DNA of 64,000 bases from Perca fluviatilis (taxonomy: Eukaryota > Chordata > Actinopteri > Perciformes > Percidae): contig NC_053128.1 in assembly GCF_010015445.1 (NCBI RefSeq), positions 5,466,127-5,530,126 on the forward strand, given 5' to 3'. Under the pieces are notes generated by a model. The model was not told the DNA's origin. It saw only the letters and a program-made list of their open reading frames with translations, and searched no databases. Below are positions 43,249 to 54,274 of the stretch, piece after piece. The stretch's first letter is position 1. Every line of letters starts with the position of its first letter. Both the position numbers and the translations under genes were made by a program.

Positions 43249-45998
43249 AGGGGTGATAGAATGATTATAAAGGGTATTTCACACTGTTCCTTATGGTCTC
43301 CTAATGGGGTATCTAACATTAGTTGGGCTGAAAATGGCCCGGTTGATATTTTATTGGCCCTTATGCATCCCTGTGTTTTGGCCCTATTTGTAACAAGAGC
43401 TTTTCTTCCAAATATGGTATGGTCATGAATATTTAGATGAGCTGCGCGCTGCTTGGTTGAGCCTTAGCCCCATAAAACACAATAGACGCCGCTGATTGGT
43501 TGAGCGACTCGTCATACACACGCATTAGAGGTCGTGCTGATTGGTTGGGTCGAATCCCCAATACACAGACATTAGAAACGCGACAGAATCTCATATTCCA
43601 GACACTGCAATGTTTCCTTACCAAATTCACTTCTGAGACTTTTTTAGTGCGAAATCAACTATATAAAGCTCAAATATGGGCCGTTTTACGAAAATGGATG
43701 GCTAATTGCAAATTTGGTAAAACTGTGTGTTGGAGTTCAGCTGCCTGTGTTGCTGGCTCGCCGCCTGGCCTGCCTTCCTCCACAGACCCCGGCTTGCTGT
43801 GAGCTCGATTGAGCTCCGGCACGGCTGCTGCAGCCCACAGCACCTCATACCTGCGCAAAGTCACCGTTTGGGCTGGTGGACTACTACCAAACGCCGCTGC
43901 CCTGACAAAGCTCCAGGGCCTGCATCTCCTCTCTTCCTGCTAGCTAAATGGCCCGTGTGTGAGAGCGCGGTCAGCGAGCTTGTTACACTAGCAATCTCTT
44001 ACCACATGTTACACACATGTCACGCCACTTAGCTATACAACATCTAACTATATGTTTTATAAAGCTAACAACGGTGTCCGATTTCAAGTTAATGAATATT
44101 TGTGAGCTGTAAGGGTTTTAGTATTGTGCGACTGTCCCTGCAATCCTATGTGTACAGATTGCAGCTAGTTAGCTTCATTTTTGGTCGTAATTCGGTATAT
44201 TTACAGTTTGAATTTCGTCACGCCCACTTATACAACATCTAACTATATGTTTTATAAAGCTAACAACGGTGTCCGATTTCAAGTTAATGAATATTTGTGA
44301 GCTGTAAGGGTTTTGTTAGCTGCGACTGTCCCTTCAATCCTATGTGTACAGATTGCGGCTAGTTAGCTTCATTTTTGGTCGTAATTTGAGTATATTTACA
44401 GTTTGAATTTCGTCACACCACTTATACAACATCTAACTATATGTTTTATAAAGCTAAAAACGGTGTCCGATTTCAAGTTAATGAATATTTGTGAGCTGTA
44501 AGGGGGGTCTTTGCTGGTCGCGACTGTCCCTTCAATCCTATGTGTACAGATTGGCGCTAGTTAGCTTCATTTTTGATCGTAATTGAGTATATTTATAGTT
44601 TGAATTCCGTCACGCCTATACAACAACTAACTATATGTTTTATAAAGCTAACAACGGTGTCCGATTTCAAGTTAATGAATATTTGTGAGCTGTAAAGGGT
44701 TTTCCGTTAGCTGCGACTGTCCCTGCAATCCTATGTGTACAGATTGCGGCTAGTTAGCTTCATTTTTGGTCGTAATTCGAGTATATTTACAGTTTGAATT
44801 TTCGTTCCCGCCACTTATACAACATCTAACTATATGTTTTATAAAGCTAACAACGGTGTCCGATTTCAAGTTAATGAATATTTGTGAGCTGTAACCGGGT
44901 TTCGTTAGCTTGCGACTGTCCCTGCAATCCTATGTGTACAGATTGGGGCTAGTTAGCTTCATTTTTGGTCGTATTCGAGTATATTTACAGTTTGAATTCT
45001 CACGCGCCACTATACAACATCTAACTATATGTTTTATAAAGCTAACAACGGTGTCCGATTTCAAGTTAATGAATATTTGTGAATTCCAGAGGAATTCTAA
45101 GAGGAGGCTCTCATTGATAGAGCTCCATCCAGCCGCAGGCTCTATCAATGAGACTCATGGACAAGCGGCGTTTATTTTCCCAATCGTTTGTTTAAATAAC
45201 TCAACACATTATAATTACACACATTATAAGATTAACTAGAATCTGTGGTAAGAGAATGCTGGGCGTAACAAGCTCGCTGACTGCGCTTTCACTCACATAC
45301 ACCGGGCATTTAGCTAGCTAGCAGGAAGAGGGGAGTTGCAGGCCCTGGAGCTCTGTCAGAGCAGCGGCGTTTGGTAGTAGTCCAATAGCCCAAACGGTGA
45401 CTTTGCGCGGGTATGAGATGCTGTGGGCTGCAGCAGCCGTGCCGGAGCTCAATCGGAATCACAGCAAGCCGGGGTCTGTGGAGGAAGGCAGGCCAGGCGG
45501 CGAGGCAGCAACACAGGCAGCACCAGCCTCTGAAGTCCGACACACAGTCGAACAAAATTTGCAATTAGACATCAATTTTCGTAAAACGGCCCATATTTGA
45601 CCTCTAAGTAGTTGATTTCTCACATAAAAAAGTCTCAGAAGTGAATTTAATGGTAAAATAGCATATGAACAATGTATACATTTTCTGAGATATGCACGAC
45701 CTAGATTCAGAAGACTAACTGATCTCAGGTCAGTTGTGTAGCCTATGTAAATGTTGGGGCGTGACCGTTCTCTTAATACACCCATGGGCTGACAAAGGTT
45801 CCGGTTTTTGGGAGGTTGACGTCAACTTCCAGCTTTGTTGGGATTCGCCCGTTTTCAGCGGCAGTTTCAAAATATGAAATTTTCATAGTAAAAGGGTGTC
45901 AATGGGATTTTGAGCTTATATGTATGTCCTATTTACCCACCGAACTGTCGTTATTCAACTATGACAGGGTAAAATCGGTTTTGCATTCTATCACCCCT
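43249..45998. mobile_element. TTAA-flanked foldback element, family 2, intact copy
   Basis: TTAA at 43245-43248 and 45999-46002. Ends AGGGGTGATAGAATG and inverse. Inverted arms are 43249-44000 and 45260-45998: GGTGATAGAATG, TAAAACGGCCCATATTTG and GTGACTTTGCGC all recur inverted, with differences between the arms near the outer end. A 195-bp tandem array fills the centre. It encodes no transposase. Same family as 25679-36075 but with a different internal repeat unit and no large insertion. Confidence 0.8.
44009..45081 (+). repeat. 195-bp tandem repeat inside the foldback element
   Basis: Five to six units, each with ACATCTAACTATATGTTTTA and GGTGTCCGATTTCAAGTTAA, then CTGTCCCTTCAATCCTATG. Unit starts (the CTAACTATATG word) are at about 44043, 44238, 44432, 44627, 44825 and 45020. 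Related to the 205-bp units at 26181 (shared CAATCCTATG and GTTTCGTTAGCTGC) but diverged. Confidence 0.88.
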
Positions 45999-46350
45999 TT
46001 AACGATTATAACCTTGGTTCACATACCATAAATTCCTGCATCTCAGGTTCTGCCCCCATGTATTGCTGCGAGGCATTAATTTCCGCTAACACTCCCTTCA
46101 CTGTGTTGTAGATCACTGATTCAAGCATTCAAGTTGCTTTTCCAAGACCTGGGCGATTAAGTCCTCCATGTTAGGGATCGTGTTAACATCAATTGCAACA
46201 TTAGCTACTGCTCCATTAGCCATGCTAGCAGATTTCTCTGAACGAGTGGATAGTTTAGGCGACAACGAGACCTGCCTTTTCGTGCCTGCAGGCGTTTCAC
46301 TGAGTCACCGTGATAACAGACAAAACGATTTGGCGTCGAAGAAAAAGTAA

Positions 46351-47261
46351 TAGACCTGGTTATATAATAAAATGTGGAGGTGAGTGCAGGAGCTCTAGCT
46401 TCTTGCAACCATAGCAGGTGCTGGTCACTTGATTTCCCCCCCACCGCCACAAGAGACATTTTTTGTTAAAAATAAACTTTTTGTTCTTACTGAACCAGCT
46501 CCGGTTCTCTGCTTTGGGGCCCAACCTAACTAAGAGCCTAACATGCAGGGAGTGAAAATCCCAGCAAGTTGGGGACACGATATTATGGCAAAGCGATACG
46601 GTACTGCAGCCACGAAACATGCTTGCTATTTTAAACACTGACGTCATAAAATAAACGGGGAAATCGTGTCTTTGTACACGGATCAATAGATTTTGATCCC
46701 TTTTATTTCTTACTCTTTTTCCATTTAGTTTTTCACATAACCTTAGTTTTATTTTCATGCACACTTAATTTTTTTTTTATCATTACATTGCCAACTTGTT
46801 TGACTGAAAAAAAAATCTAAATCTAAGCATAATTTACAGTTAATACAAATAAACATTGAGCAAATAAGGGTTAGCCTACAATACATTAAAAGCAAACCCT
46901 GAGAAATAATGAGAATAAATATGGTGTATAGAGTTTAGAAAGAGTTGGGTTCTAACATGAAGTCAAACACAAAGCTCTTATTTTTTTATCGCTTCACTTC
47001 CGATCGTATTGCTGCGAGTTAACACACTTCACTCTCTCTCTCTTCCCGCCCCTGCCTTGCTCTGCCAAACCAACCAAGAGAAAATACAAGGACACAGTGT
47101 ACATTACACTATTTTTCCATGCTCTATTGTGATCTCAACTGCTGTTGAATGCGACAGTGGAAGAGACAGACAGAACATTTTTTAATACCCTGATTGGGGG
47201 CACCATTTTGTCAACAGGCCTACCTATCAGAATGAAGTATGTGATAACAACATATAACTAG
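46351..47261. other. Unassigned repeat-poor stretch
   Basis: AT-rich, with a short CGATACGGTACTGC word near 46595 and TCTCTCTC runs near 47033. No clear element or gene. Confidence 0.35.
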
Positions 47262-48662
47262 AACTGCAAGCAGTTATGACAGGGTCCAAGCCTCCCGGTG
47301 CTAGTCGCCCCCCGGAAGCGAGCGAAAGCGGGACCCAAAGCGTGACGGTGGGGAGGCAAACGTCGGGGAAATATCGAGGGCGTGTCAAATATCCCATTAG
47401 CATTGTTTGAGTAAAAGGGCCAAAACTGGTCTACGTTGACTATAGTACCCGCTAATGGCCGATCTTTGCCAAATTTAGTACAGAGCCACAGAGCTGCATG
47501 CCGAACAAGCATGACAAGTTTCATGTTGATAGAAATTACTACAGCAAAGATATTGCAATTGCAAATTTTCCATTTGCATGCATTGAGTTATTGGCCAAAA
47601 CTCATAATCGTTGATTATAGCGCCTAATGGCCAATCTTCACCACATTTGGTACAGAGCATTGTAGTGGGATGTTGAACAATAATACAACAATAGTTTTTT
47701 GCTGATAGCATTTAATTTAGCCGACATAAGATAAAGTTCGTGTTTGGTAGCTAGCTAGGAAATTTTGTTTGGTCGTCAAATGTGCATACTTTAACGTAGC
47801 AAAATAATTTCGTCAGGTCCATCTGGAGGTGCTACCAACCAGGTTTGGTGCAGATCGGTCGCACGGCCTAGGATGAGTTCGAAAAAGTTGGTTTTGTGAA
47901 TTGCGCAATATTGCGAAAAAACTTCTTAGCAGAAATGGGCTTGGCCTACATCATGTGATTCAAGGAATATGTGGATGTAAGGTTTTGTGCGATGTGTACT
48001 GTGGGAGTTAAAGGCGAAAAAACATTATAGCGCCACCTAGTGGGCCACATGTGTAATTTTTGGTGACATGACCAATTGTACATCTATCCTGTAAATTTAA
48101 AGTTGCTCACATCAGTGTAAGTGGTGAATCCAAATGTGGGTCCCATAGGCCATGCCCACTTTGACCAATCCATACTCCACTGTAGGGGTGGCCTCAGGAG
48201 TCGCCCTAGATGGTACCCTCCAAATTTCGTAAAAATTGGATGAAGTGGGTCAATTGCGGAGTTCTGGACCAGTCCTGGAAATGGCACCCCTCCAACATGT
48301 ACGGTTTAGGCTGTAGCGGGAGTTTTAGGCTGAGAAGAAAATTGGAAAATAAAACAATGTACACTTGAGTTACACCCACTTCCTGTTTCGATGGCGAAAC
48401 GCACAAAATGGCTGCCCCGCCACGGCCATGCCCTATGATGAAAAGTTTTTCTTTTAATAACGTTTCATCTTTAATGTCTTAAGATGGCACAGACCAAATT
48501 TGAAGTTGATCGGATGAAATCTCTAGGAGGAGTTCATTAAAGTATGACCAGAATTGATGTGACCGCCAATTTCGGTGAGTTTTTGAGTATTTTAAGCCCC
48601 TCAAAAAGGTGATTCATTTGCCGGATAAATAATAATAATAATAATAATAAAAATAATAATAA

Positions 48663-48693
<31 letters not shown>

Positions 48694-48796
48694 AAGAAGA
48701 AGAAGAAGAAAAGAAGAAGAAGAAGAAGAAAAAGAATAGTAATTCCTTCAGTTCCAATAGGCCCTTCGCCGCTGTCGGCACTCGGGCCCTAATTAA
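47262..48796 (+). repeat. Uncharacterised interspersed repeat, copy A
   Basis: Begins at AACTGCAAGCAGTT, a perfect hairpin (AACTG...CAGTT), and ends near CGCTGTCGGCACTCGGGCCC. Marker words are GCACGGCCTAGGATGAG, ATAGCGCCACCTAGTGG and CAGACCAAATTTGAAGTTGA; GAAATCTCTAGGAGG occurs near the end. An AAT/AAG microsatellite lies 50-150 bases before the 3' end. It has no long frame. Two more copies follow in the same direction (48797 and 54275) and an inverted one ends at 56985. Confidence 0.7.
48627..48735. repeat. AAT then AAG microsatellite
   Basis: AAT units to about 48664, then AAG units to about 48735, at the 3' end of repeat copy A. Confidence 0.9.
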
Positions 48797-49812
48797 AGCT
48801 GCAAGCAGCGTTTGACGTTGTAAAAAAGTTGTACCAAGTGTAGGGGGCAGGGCAAACTATCATCAATGAAAAATGAACTCTCTGCTGAGTTCAATGATAC
48901 CTCACACAAGACTACCTTAAACGGGTCATTAGTTATTAAAGGGGCATGGCTTAAGCATAGGGGGCAGGCCAAACCATCACCAATGAAGAATGAACTCTCT
49001 GTTGAGTTAGATGATACCTCACACAAGACTACCTTAAACGGTTCAAAAGCCATAAGAGGGGGCGGCTCAGTATCACATGTAGACCACGCATAATAAGTTT
49101 CATTTAAATCGGATGATGTTTGTCATATTAGGCGGATTTCCTGTTGCCAGCATGGGACGCTATAACCAAAAGTCTATTTTGGCATGTAGATGTCCTCAGT
49201 CCTTGACCCTTGTCAAATGTGAGAAATTCCAGGCAGATATGACATTGTACACTAAAGTTATAACAAGTTCATCGATACATGCTCAAAATGGCCGCCACGC
49301 CACGCCACGCCCACACCGCTTGACGAAAAGTTTTTCTTTTAATAACTTTTCATCTTTAAGGTGTTGAGATGGCACAGACCAAATTTGAAGTCGATCGGAT
49401 GAAATCTCTAGGAGTTCGTTTAAGTATGACGTGGAAATGGCCAAAATCACACTAATTGCGAACTTTCAATTCAAAATGGCAGACTTCCTGTTAGGTTTAG
49501 GCTATGGCTCCAATGAGCTTTTTTTGTACGTCTTGACATGCTACATATGTTTATCAAGTTTCGTTAGTCTACGTTAAACGTACTGCAGGGGCTCAATTTG
49601 TTAAACTTTGTAGGGGGCGCTAGCGAGCCATTTTTGTGCGCCTATTCCCGAAACCCTTAAAATACGTAAATTTTCACCAGACTTAATGCGACCACCAATT
49701 TTGGTGAGCTTTTGAGTATGTTAAGCCCCTCAAAAAGGCGATTAATTTGCCGGATAAAGAATAATAATTCCTTCAGTTTCAATAGGGCCTTCGCCGCTGT
49801 CGGTGCTCGGGC
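48797..49812 (+). repeat. Uncharacterised interspersed repeat, copy B
   Basis: Starts AAAGCTGCAAGCAGCG (a hairpin GCTG-CAAG-CAGC), directly after copy A, and ends CGCCGCTGTCGGTGCTCGGGC. Two internal direct repeats of CTCACACAAGACTACCTTAAA occur at 48898 and 49015. It lies upstream of the LINE insertion at 49881. Confidence 0.65.
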
Positions 49813-50143
49813 TATGTATCTCCTTACCTATGCTCTCCGTCTCTTGTAGAAACTTTGTCAGGTGGGTTAAGAAGTTAGTTTATTGGTCGCAGTCTTCTGC
49901 CATTGTTATTGTTGTCATTCAGGTTATTGTACTCTTTTTTTTTTTTTTTTTTGTGGGTTACTATGTTTTGGAGGAGCTCCAAGATGTTAGAGTAGCAAGT
50001 TCAATGCACTCCAAGCATGCTCTAAGGTTTAGCTGGTTAGTGCACCTAGTTTGGGTAGGTGCCTATGGGGTGGGGGGGTGGGTTAACATTCCTCTTGGGT
50101 ATTTAATTATTTACTTATTTATTTATTTTTTGCATAATGTTAT

Positions 50144-53100
50144 TTGTTTGTACCTCTTTATATTGTCTCCTTTATGAGTAGTGCTTGGGACAGGGAAATA
50201 CAGTTTACCACATGGAATGTGAAGGGCCTGACTAATCCCATCAAAAGGACTAGGGTCCTAGCCCATCTTGCATTTCTCCAAACTGATATAGCCTTCGTTC
50301 AGGAGACGCACTTACGTACAACTGATATAGCTAGGATGCGAAGAGGCTGGGTTGGAAATATTTTTCATTCTAAATTTAATACGAAAGCCAGAGGCGCTGC
50401 GATTTTAATTCATAAAAATATCCCTTTCGAAGCCAACAGAGTAATTGCTGACACTAATGGTAGATTTATAATTGTTTCGGGCCAGCTCCTGAGTAGATGT
50501 GTTGTTCTTGCCTGTGTTTATGCTCCCAATTGGGATGATAATAACTTTATTAATAACTTTTTTGCCTCGCTCCCGAACATTGACGACCATGCCCTGATAA
50601 TCGAACCCAGACTTGTTCCCCTATCCAAAATGGCAACCTCTATTAATAGTTTAATTGAGCAATACAGCCTTTTCGACCCCTGGCACTTAAATTACCCAAC
50701 TATGAAAGACTTCTCATTCTTCTCTCCCGTACACCATACCTATTCCCGTATTGACTTCTTTCTTCTTGATACCAAATTTATTCCTCTCATCAGCCGACCA
50801 GTGTATCACGGTATAATAATTTCGGACCATGCCCCTTTCACTTTCAATTTGGCTTTTCCTGACAGTCCTACCCCACCCAGATCTTGGCGCCTTAACCCCC
50901 TCCTCCTATCAGAGGCTGATTTTGTAAAATTTATTGAGAGTCAGATCATGTTTTTTGTCGAAACCAATGCTTCACCCACTGTCTCACACGGTACCTTTTG
51001 GGAAACTTTAAAGGCCTATTTAAGAGGGCAAATCATTAGCTATTCAGCGCAGAACAAAAAGAGACATTTGGCTAAAATTAAGGAGCTTTCTGAGGCCATT
51101 GCCAAGCTGGATGGTGAGTATGCGGCCTCTCCTACTCCAGAAATTTACCAGGAGCGACTCAGTCTCAAAACAGAATTTGATTTGGTGTCAACAGCGCAGG
51201 CTGAGCAGCAGTTCCTCAGGGCATGTTATTCCGTATTTGAGTATGGGGACAAGGCAGGCAGGTTTTTGGCCCATCAGGCCCGACAATCATTTGCAACCCG
51301 GAGAATAATTCAGATAAGAACATCTTCAGGCACTGTAACCGCTAACCACGAACAAATTAATGGTACATTTGCTGACTTTTATAAAAACCTATACACTTCT
51401 GAGTGCAATCCCAGCCCTGCAGAGGTCGAACAGTTTTTTCAATCCCTGATTCTTCCCTCTTTGAACAGTGAATTGAGAGCTGAGCTTGATCGTCCGCTTA
51501 CGCTGCTGGAGATTCAAGAGGCTATTAAAAGTATGCAATCTGGGAAATCTCCAGGGCATGATGGGCTGCCGGTTGAATTCTTAAAAAAATATTTGACTAG
51601 CCTGTCACCCTTACTCATTGCCATGTACAATGAAGCCCTATCTTTAGGTCATCTTCCGCAGACTTTGCGACAGGCTTCCATTTGTTTGATACCAAAGGAC
51701 GGTAAAGACCTTACTCTACCTGGTTCATATCGACCTATCTCATTGCTGTGTGTCGATTGCAAGATCCTCGCGAAATGTCTGGCTAGGCATCTTGAGAGGG
51801 CCCTCCCACTCCTTGTTTCACCCAATCAATCTGGATTCATGCAGGGCAGGCATTCTTTCTCCAACACTCGTCGGCTCTTTGATGTTATTTATTCCAGGTC
51901 TGAGACGGATGTGCCTGAACTTTTGCTTTCCTTAGACGCTGAGAAGGCGTTTGACCGAGTGGAATGGGATTTTTTGTTTGGTATTTTACATAGGTTTGGA
52001 TTTGGTGCTAACTTTATTTCATGGGTTAAGTTACTGTATTCGTCGCCGCTAGCCTCTGTCTGTACCAGTGACGACTCTTCTGCCTATTTTTCTCTTTTCA
52101 GAGGAACTAAACAGGGGTGCCCACTGTCCCCGCTACTCTTCAATGTTGTTATTGAGGTCCTGGCTATCTCTCTTCGTCAGTGCTCAGCTGTTGAAGGAAT
52201 ACGCAGAGGGGGTATTACCCATAAAGTATCGCTATATGCGGACGACCTTCTATTTCTATCTAATCCCAATATCTCTATACCCCCCATTCTAGCTATCCTG
52301 GGACAATTTGGAAAACTGTCGGGCTACAAACTCAACCTGGAAAAAAGTGAACTTTTCCCAATCAATTCCCAAGCTCTTAGCATTCCATCTTCCGTATTCC
52401 CTTTCAGGACAGTTGGTTCACATTTTAGATATTTAGGCATTACTGCCTCACGCTCTATCCAACAATTATTTAAGCTCAATTTTGCCCCCCTAATTGAGAA
52501 ATGTAGATCGGATCTTGAACATTGGCGCAGCCTGCCTCTGTCTGTAGTCGGTCGTATTAATCTGATAAAAATGAATATTGTGCCCCGATTCCTGTACTTT
52601 TTTCAGAACATTCCCATTTTTATCCCCCTGAGGGTGTTCTCTCAACTGGATAAGCATTTTTCTAACTTCATTTGGGGCGGTAAGCCACCGCGCACTCGTA
52701 GAACAGTTATGCAAAGGCCTAAACGTTGCGGCGGTTTGGCTCTACCCAACCTACTCCATTACTATTGGGCCAGTAACATTCAGAGGGTTATTGAGTGGGT
52801 TCAGAGTCACTCTGACCCTACAGCTCAGGTTTGGGTGGGGATGGAGTCTCAGATGGCCCCTGTACATTCTCTGGCCACCTCCCCTCTCGCTCTTGTATCC
52901 TGCGTGCAGTCTGACAACCCAGTAATTCTTCAAACTGTTAAGATATGGTCCCAGTTCCGGAATAAATTCGGCTTGCAGAGCCCATCCCTGATGGCACCCA
53001 TCTTAACCAACCACCTATTCACTCCAGCTAAACTTGATCTGGCTTTCCGAGCTTGGCATTCGAATGGAATTTGTCTCATTAAGAACTTATACATTGATGG

Positions 53101-53620
53101 AGTGTTTGCCTCATTCAATCAGTTATCAGAAAAATTAGCTTTGACCTCCACCAACTTCTTTCGCTACCTACAGATCAGAGACTTTGTGAGGAAGGGCTAT
53201 CCCCCCTTCCCCAACAAACCACCCTCCTCCATCTTAGATCAAATTCTGTCCTTGAATCCTAATCAGAAAGGCTCTATTTCTCAGATATATTCTTTATTAA
53301 ACCATCCGGACGGGCAACCCTTGGATAATTTGATATCCCTTTGGGAACAAGACTTTGGTAGCCCTCTCTCTGAAGACATGTGGGAGGCAATTCTAAAACA
53401 GGTACATAATTCATCCCCATGCTGTAGACACGGTCTCATTCAACTGGGAGCGATGAACTCAAATAGTTCATCCCACCTTTGTAAAACTAGATTGGTGAGA
53501 AATATCCTAACGTCGATCCCACTTGTGAGATGTGCGGTACGGCTCCAGCGACGTTGTTTCATATGTTTTGGGCTTGCCCCACCCTCCTCGCTTTCTGGCA
53601 AGCAATATTTGGTTCCCTAA
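50144..53620 (+). CDS. LINE ORF2: endonuclease and reverse transcriptase
   Basis: A 1,158-residue frame. The likely true start is the second Met at 50174, just ahead of the endonuclease (TTWNVKGLTNPIKR, QETHL, then ISDHAPF). The GDFN motif expected after ALII is missing, with reading frame preserved (near 50600). RT motifs in order are SGKSPGHDGLPVEFLKKY, LIPKDGKD, SYRPISLLC, LLLSLDAEKAFDRVEW, GTKQGCPLSPLLFNV and YADDLLFL. The thumb and a GGKPPRTRRTV region follow. The frame ends early at 53620 because of a one-base shift near 53495; the true C terminus is in the next frame. The missing Asp-Asn pair should abolish nicking. Confidence 0.85.
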   Translation: MFVPLYIVSFMSSAWDREIQFTTWNVKGLTNPIKRTRVLAHLAFLQTDIAFVQETHLRTTDIARMRRGWVGNIFHSKFNTKARGAAILIHKNIPFEANRVIADTNGRFIIVSGQLLSRCVVLACVYAPNWDDNNFINNFFASLPNIDDHALIIEPRLVPLSKMATSINSLIEQYSLFDPWHLNYPTMKDFSFFSPVHHTYSRIDFFLLDTKFIPLISRPVYHGIIISDHAPFTFNLAFPDSPTPPRSWRLNPLLLSEADFVKFIESQIMFFVETNASPTVSHGTFWETLKAYLRGQIISYSAQNKKRHLAKIKELSEAIAKLDGEYAASPTPEIYQERLSLKTEFDLVSTAQAEQQFLRACYSVFEYGDKAGRFLAHQARQSFATRRIIQIRTSSGTVTANHEQINGTFADFYKNLYTSECNPSPAEVEQFFQSLILPSLNSELRAELDRPLTLLEIQEAIKSMQSGKSPGHDGLPVEFLKKYLTSLSPLLIAMYNEALSLGHLPQTLRQASICLIPKDGKDLTLPGSYRPISLLCVDCKILAKCLARHLERALPLLVSPNQSGFMQGRHSFSNTRRLFDVIYSRSETDVPELLLSLDAEKAFDRVEWDFLFGILHRFGFGANFISWVKLLYSSPLASVCTSDDSSAYFSLFRGTKQGCPLSPLLFNVVIEVLAISLRQCSAVEGIRRGGITHKVSLYADDLLFLSNPNISIPPILAILGQFGKLSGYKLNLEKSELFPINSQALSIPSSVFPFRTVGSHFRYLGITASRSIQQLFKLNFAPLIEKCRSDLEHWRSLPLSVVGRINLIKMNIVPRFLYFFQNIPIFIPLRVFSQLDKHFSNFIWGGKPPRTRRTVMQRPKRCGGLALPNLLHYYWASNIQRVIEWVQSHSDPTAQVWVGMESQMAPVHSLATSPLALVSCVQSDNPVILQTVKIWSQFRNKFGLQSPSLMAPILTNHLFTPAKLDLAFRAWHSNGICLIKNLYIDGVFASFNQLSEKLALTSTNFFRYLQIRDFVRKGYPPFPNKPPSSILDQILSLNPNQKGSISQIYSLLNHPDGQPLDNLISLWEQDFGSPLSEDMWEAILKQVHNSSPCCRHGLIQLGAMNSNSSSHLCKTRLVRNILTSIPLVRCAVRLQRRCFICFGLAPPSSLSGKQYLVP

Positions 53621-53937
53621 GTGATGCGTATGGTATCACTAGGGATGTGCATCCCATGGTTGCCTTGTTTGGTGTTAATGCAAATCGGCCGTCCGACATT
53701 CACAGTGTGGTTGCTTTCACAACACTTCTGGCCCGCCGCCTCATTCTTTTAAACTGGAAGGGGTCTAGACCTCCTTGTCATGCTAGATGGCTGAGAGATG
53801 TATTTTATCACTTAAAATTGATCAAAATTAAGTACACTCTGCATGGAAGCAAGTCCAAGTTTTATGTGGTATGGGGTCCTTTTTTACGTTACTTTGATAA
53901 CTTGAAGGATATAAAAGACTGGGATGACCAATCTTAG
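53497..53937 (+). pseudogene. Frameshifted C terminus of the LINE ORF2
   Basis: Continues the ORF after the shift near 53495. A zinc-knuckle motif at residues CEMCGTAPATLFHMFWAC (C-x2-C, H, C) is followed by LLARRLILLNWKG and ends KDWDDQS before TAG at 53935-53937. This knuckle is usual at the end of L1/Tx1 ORF2. No separate start is needed. Confidence 0.8.
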
Positions 53938-54274
53938 AATTTACTCCGCTGGTCCAGTACGGTCTTCTGTATCTGTGACAGGATGATGACTTTAGGTGTG
54001 GCTCTTCTTTTTCTTTCTTATTCTTTCTTTTTATTTACTCATTTTATTTTTATGTTTGATTTTTCTTTCTTCCCTTTTCTTTCTTTTGGATATGGTATGC
54101 TGTATACGGTTTGTCTATTTGTTTAATGGTTTTTAAACTATCTTATCCCTTTTTGTAATCACAAGAGGATGTTAGGGTGTGGGTTGGGGGTGGGACATGT
54201 TTTTGTTGTGTAACGTCTGTTAAATACCAATAAATAGAACTAAAAAAAAAAAAAAAAAGAAGTTAGTTCATTGT

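Larger units (their letters stand above)
43040..46350. mobile_element. hAT-like repeat interrupted by the TTAA foldback element
   Basis: 43040-43248 and 45999-46350 together resemble a fish repeat with AACTAAAACTAAAA-type words and TTTTCGTTAACGATTATAACC across the junction. Removing 43249-45998 and one TTAA joins the two sides smoothly. The outer borders were not fixed. Confidence 0.45.
49881..54256 (+). mobile_element. Nearly complete L1/Tx1-like LINE with 12-bp target duplication
   Basis: Direct repeats AAGAAGTTAGTT flank it (49869-49880 and 54257-54268), and it ends AATAAATAGAAC followed by a poly-A run. It carries one long ORF (50144-53620) with endonuclease and reverse transcriptase, and a frameshifted continuation to 53937. 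The 5' segment lacks an ORF1, so it is a 5'-truncated insertion. The little decay compared with other LINEs here points to a recent insertion. Confidence 0.88.
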
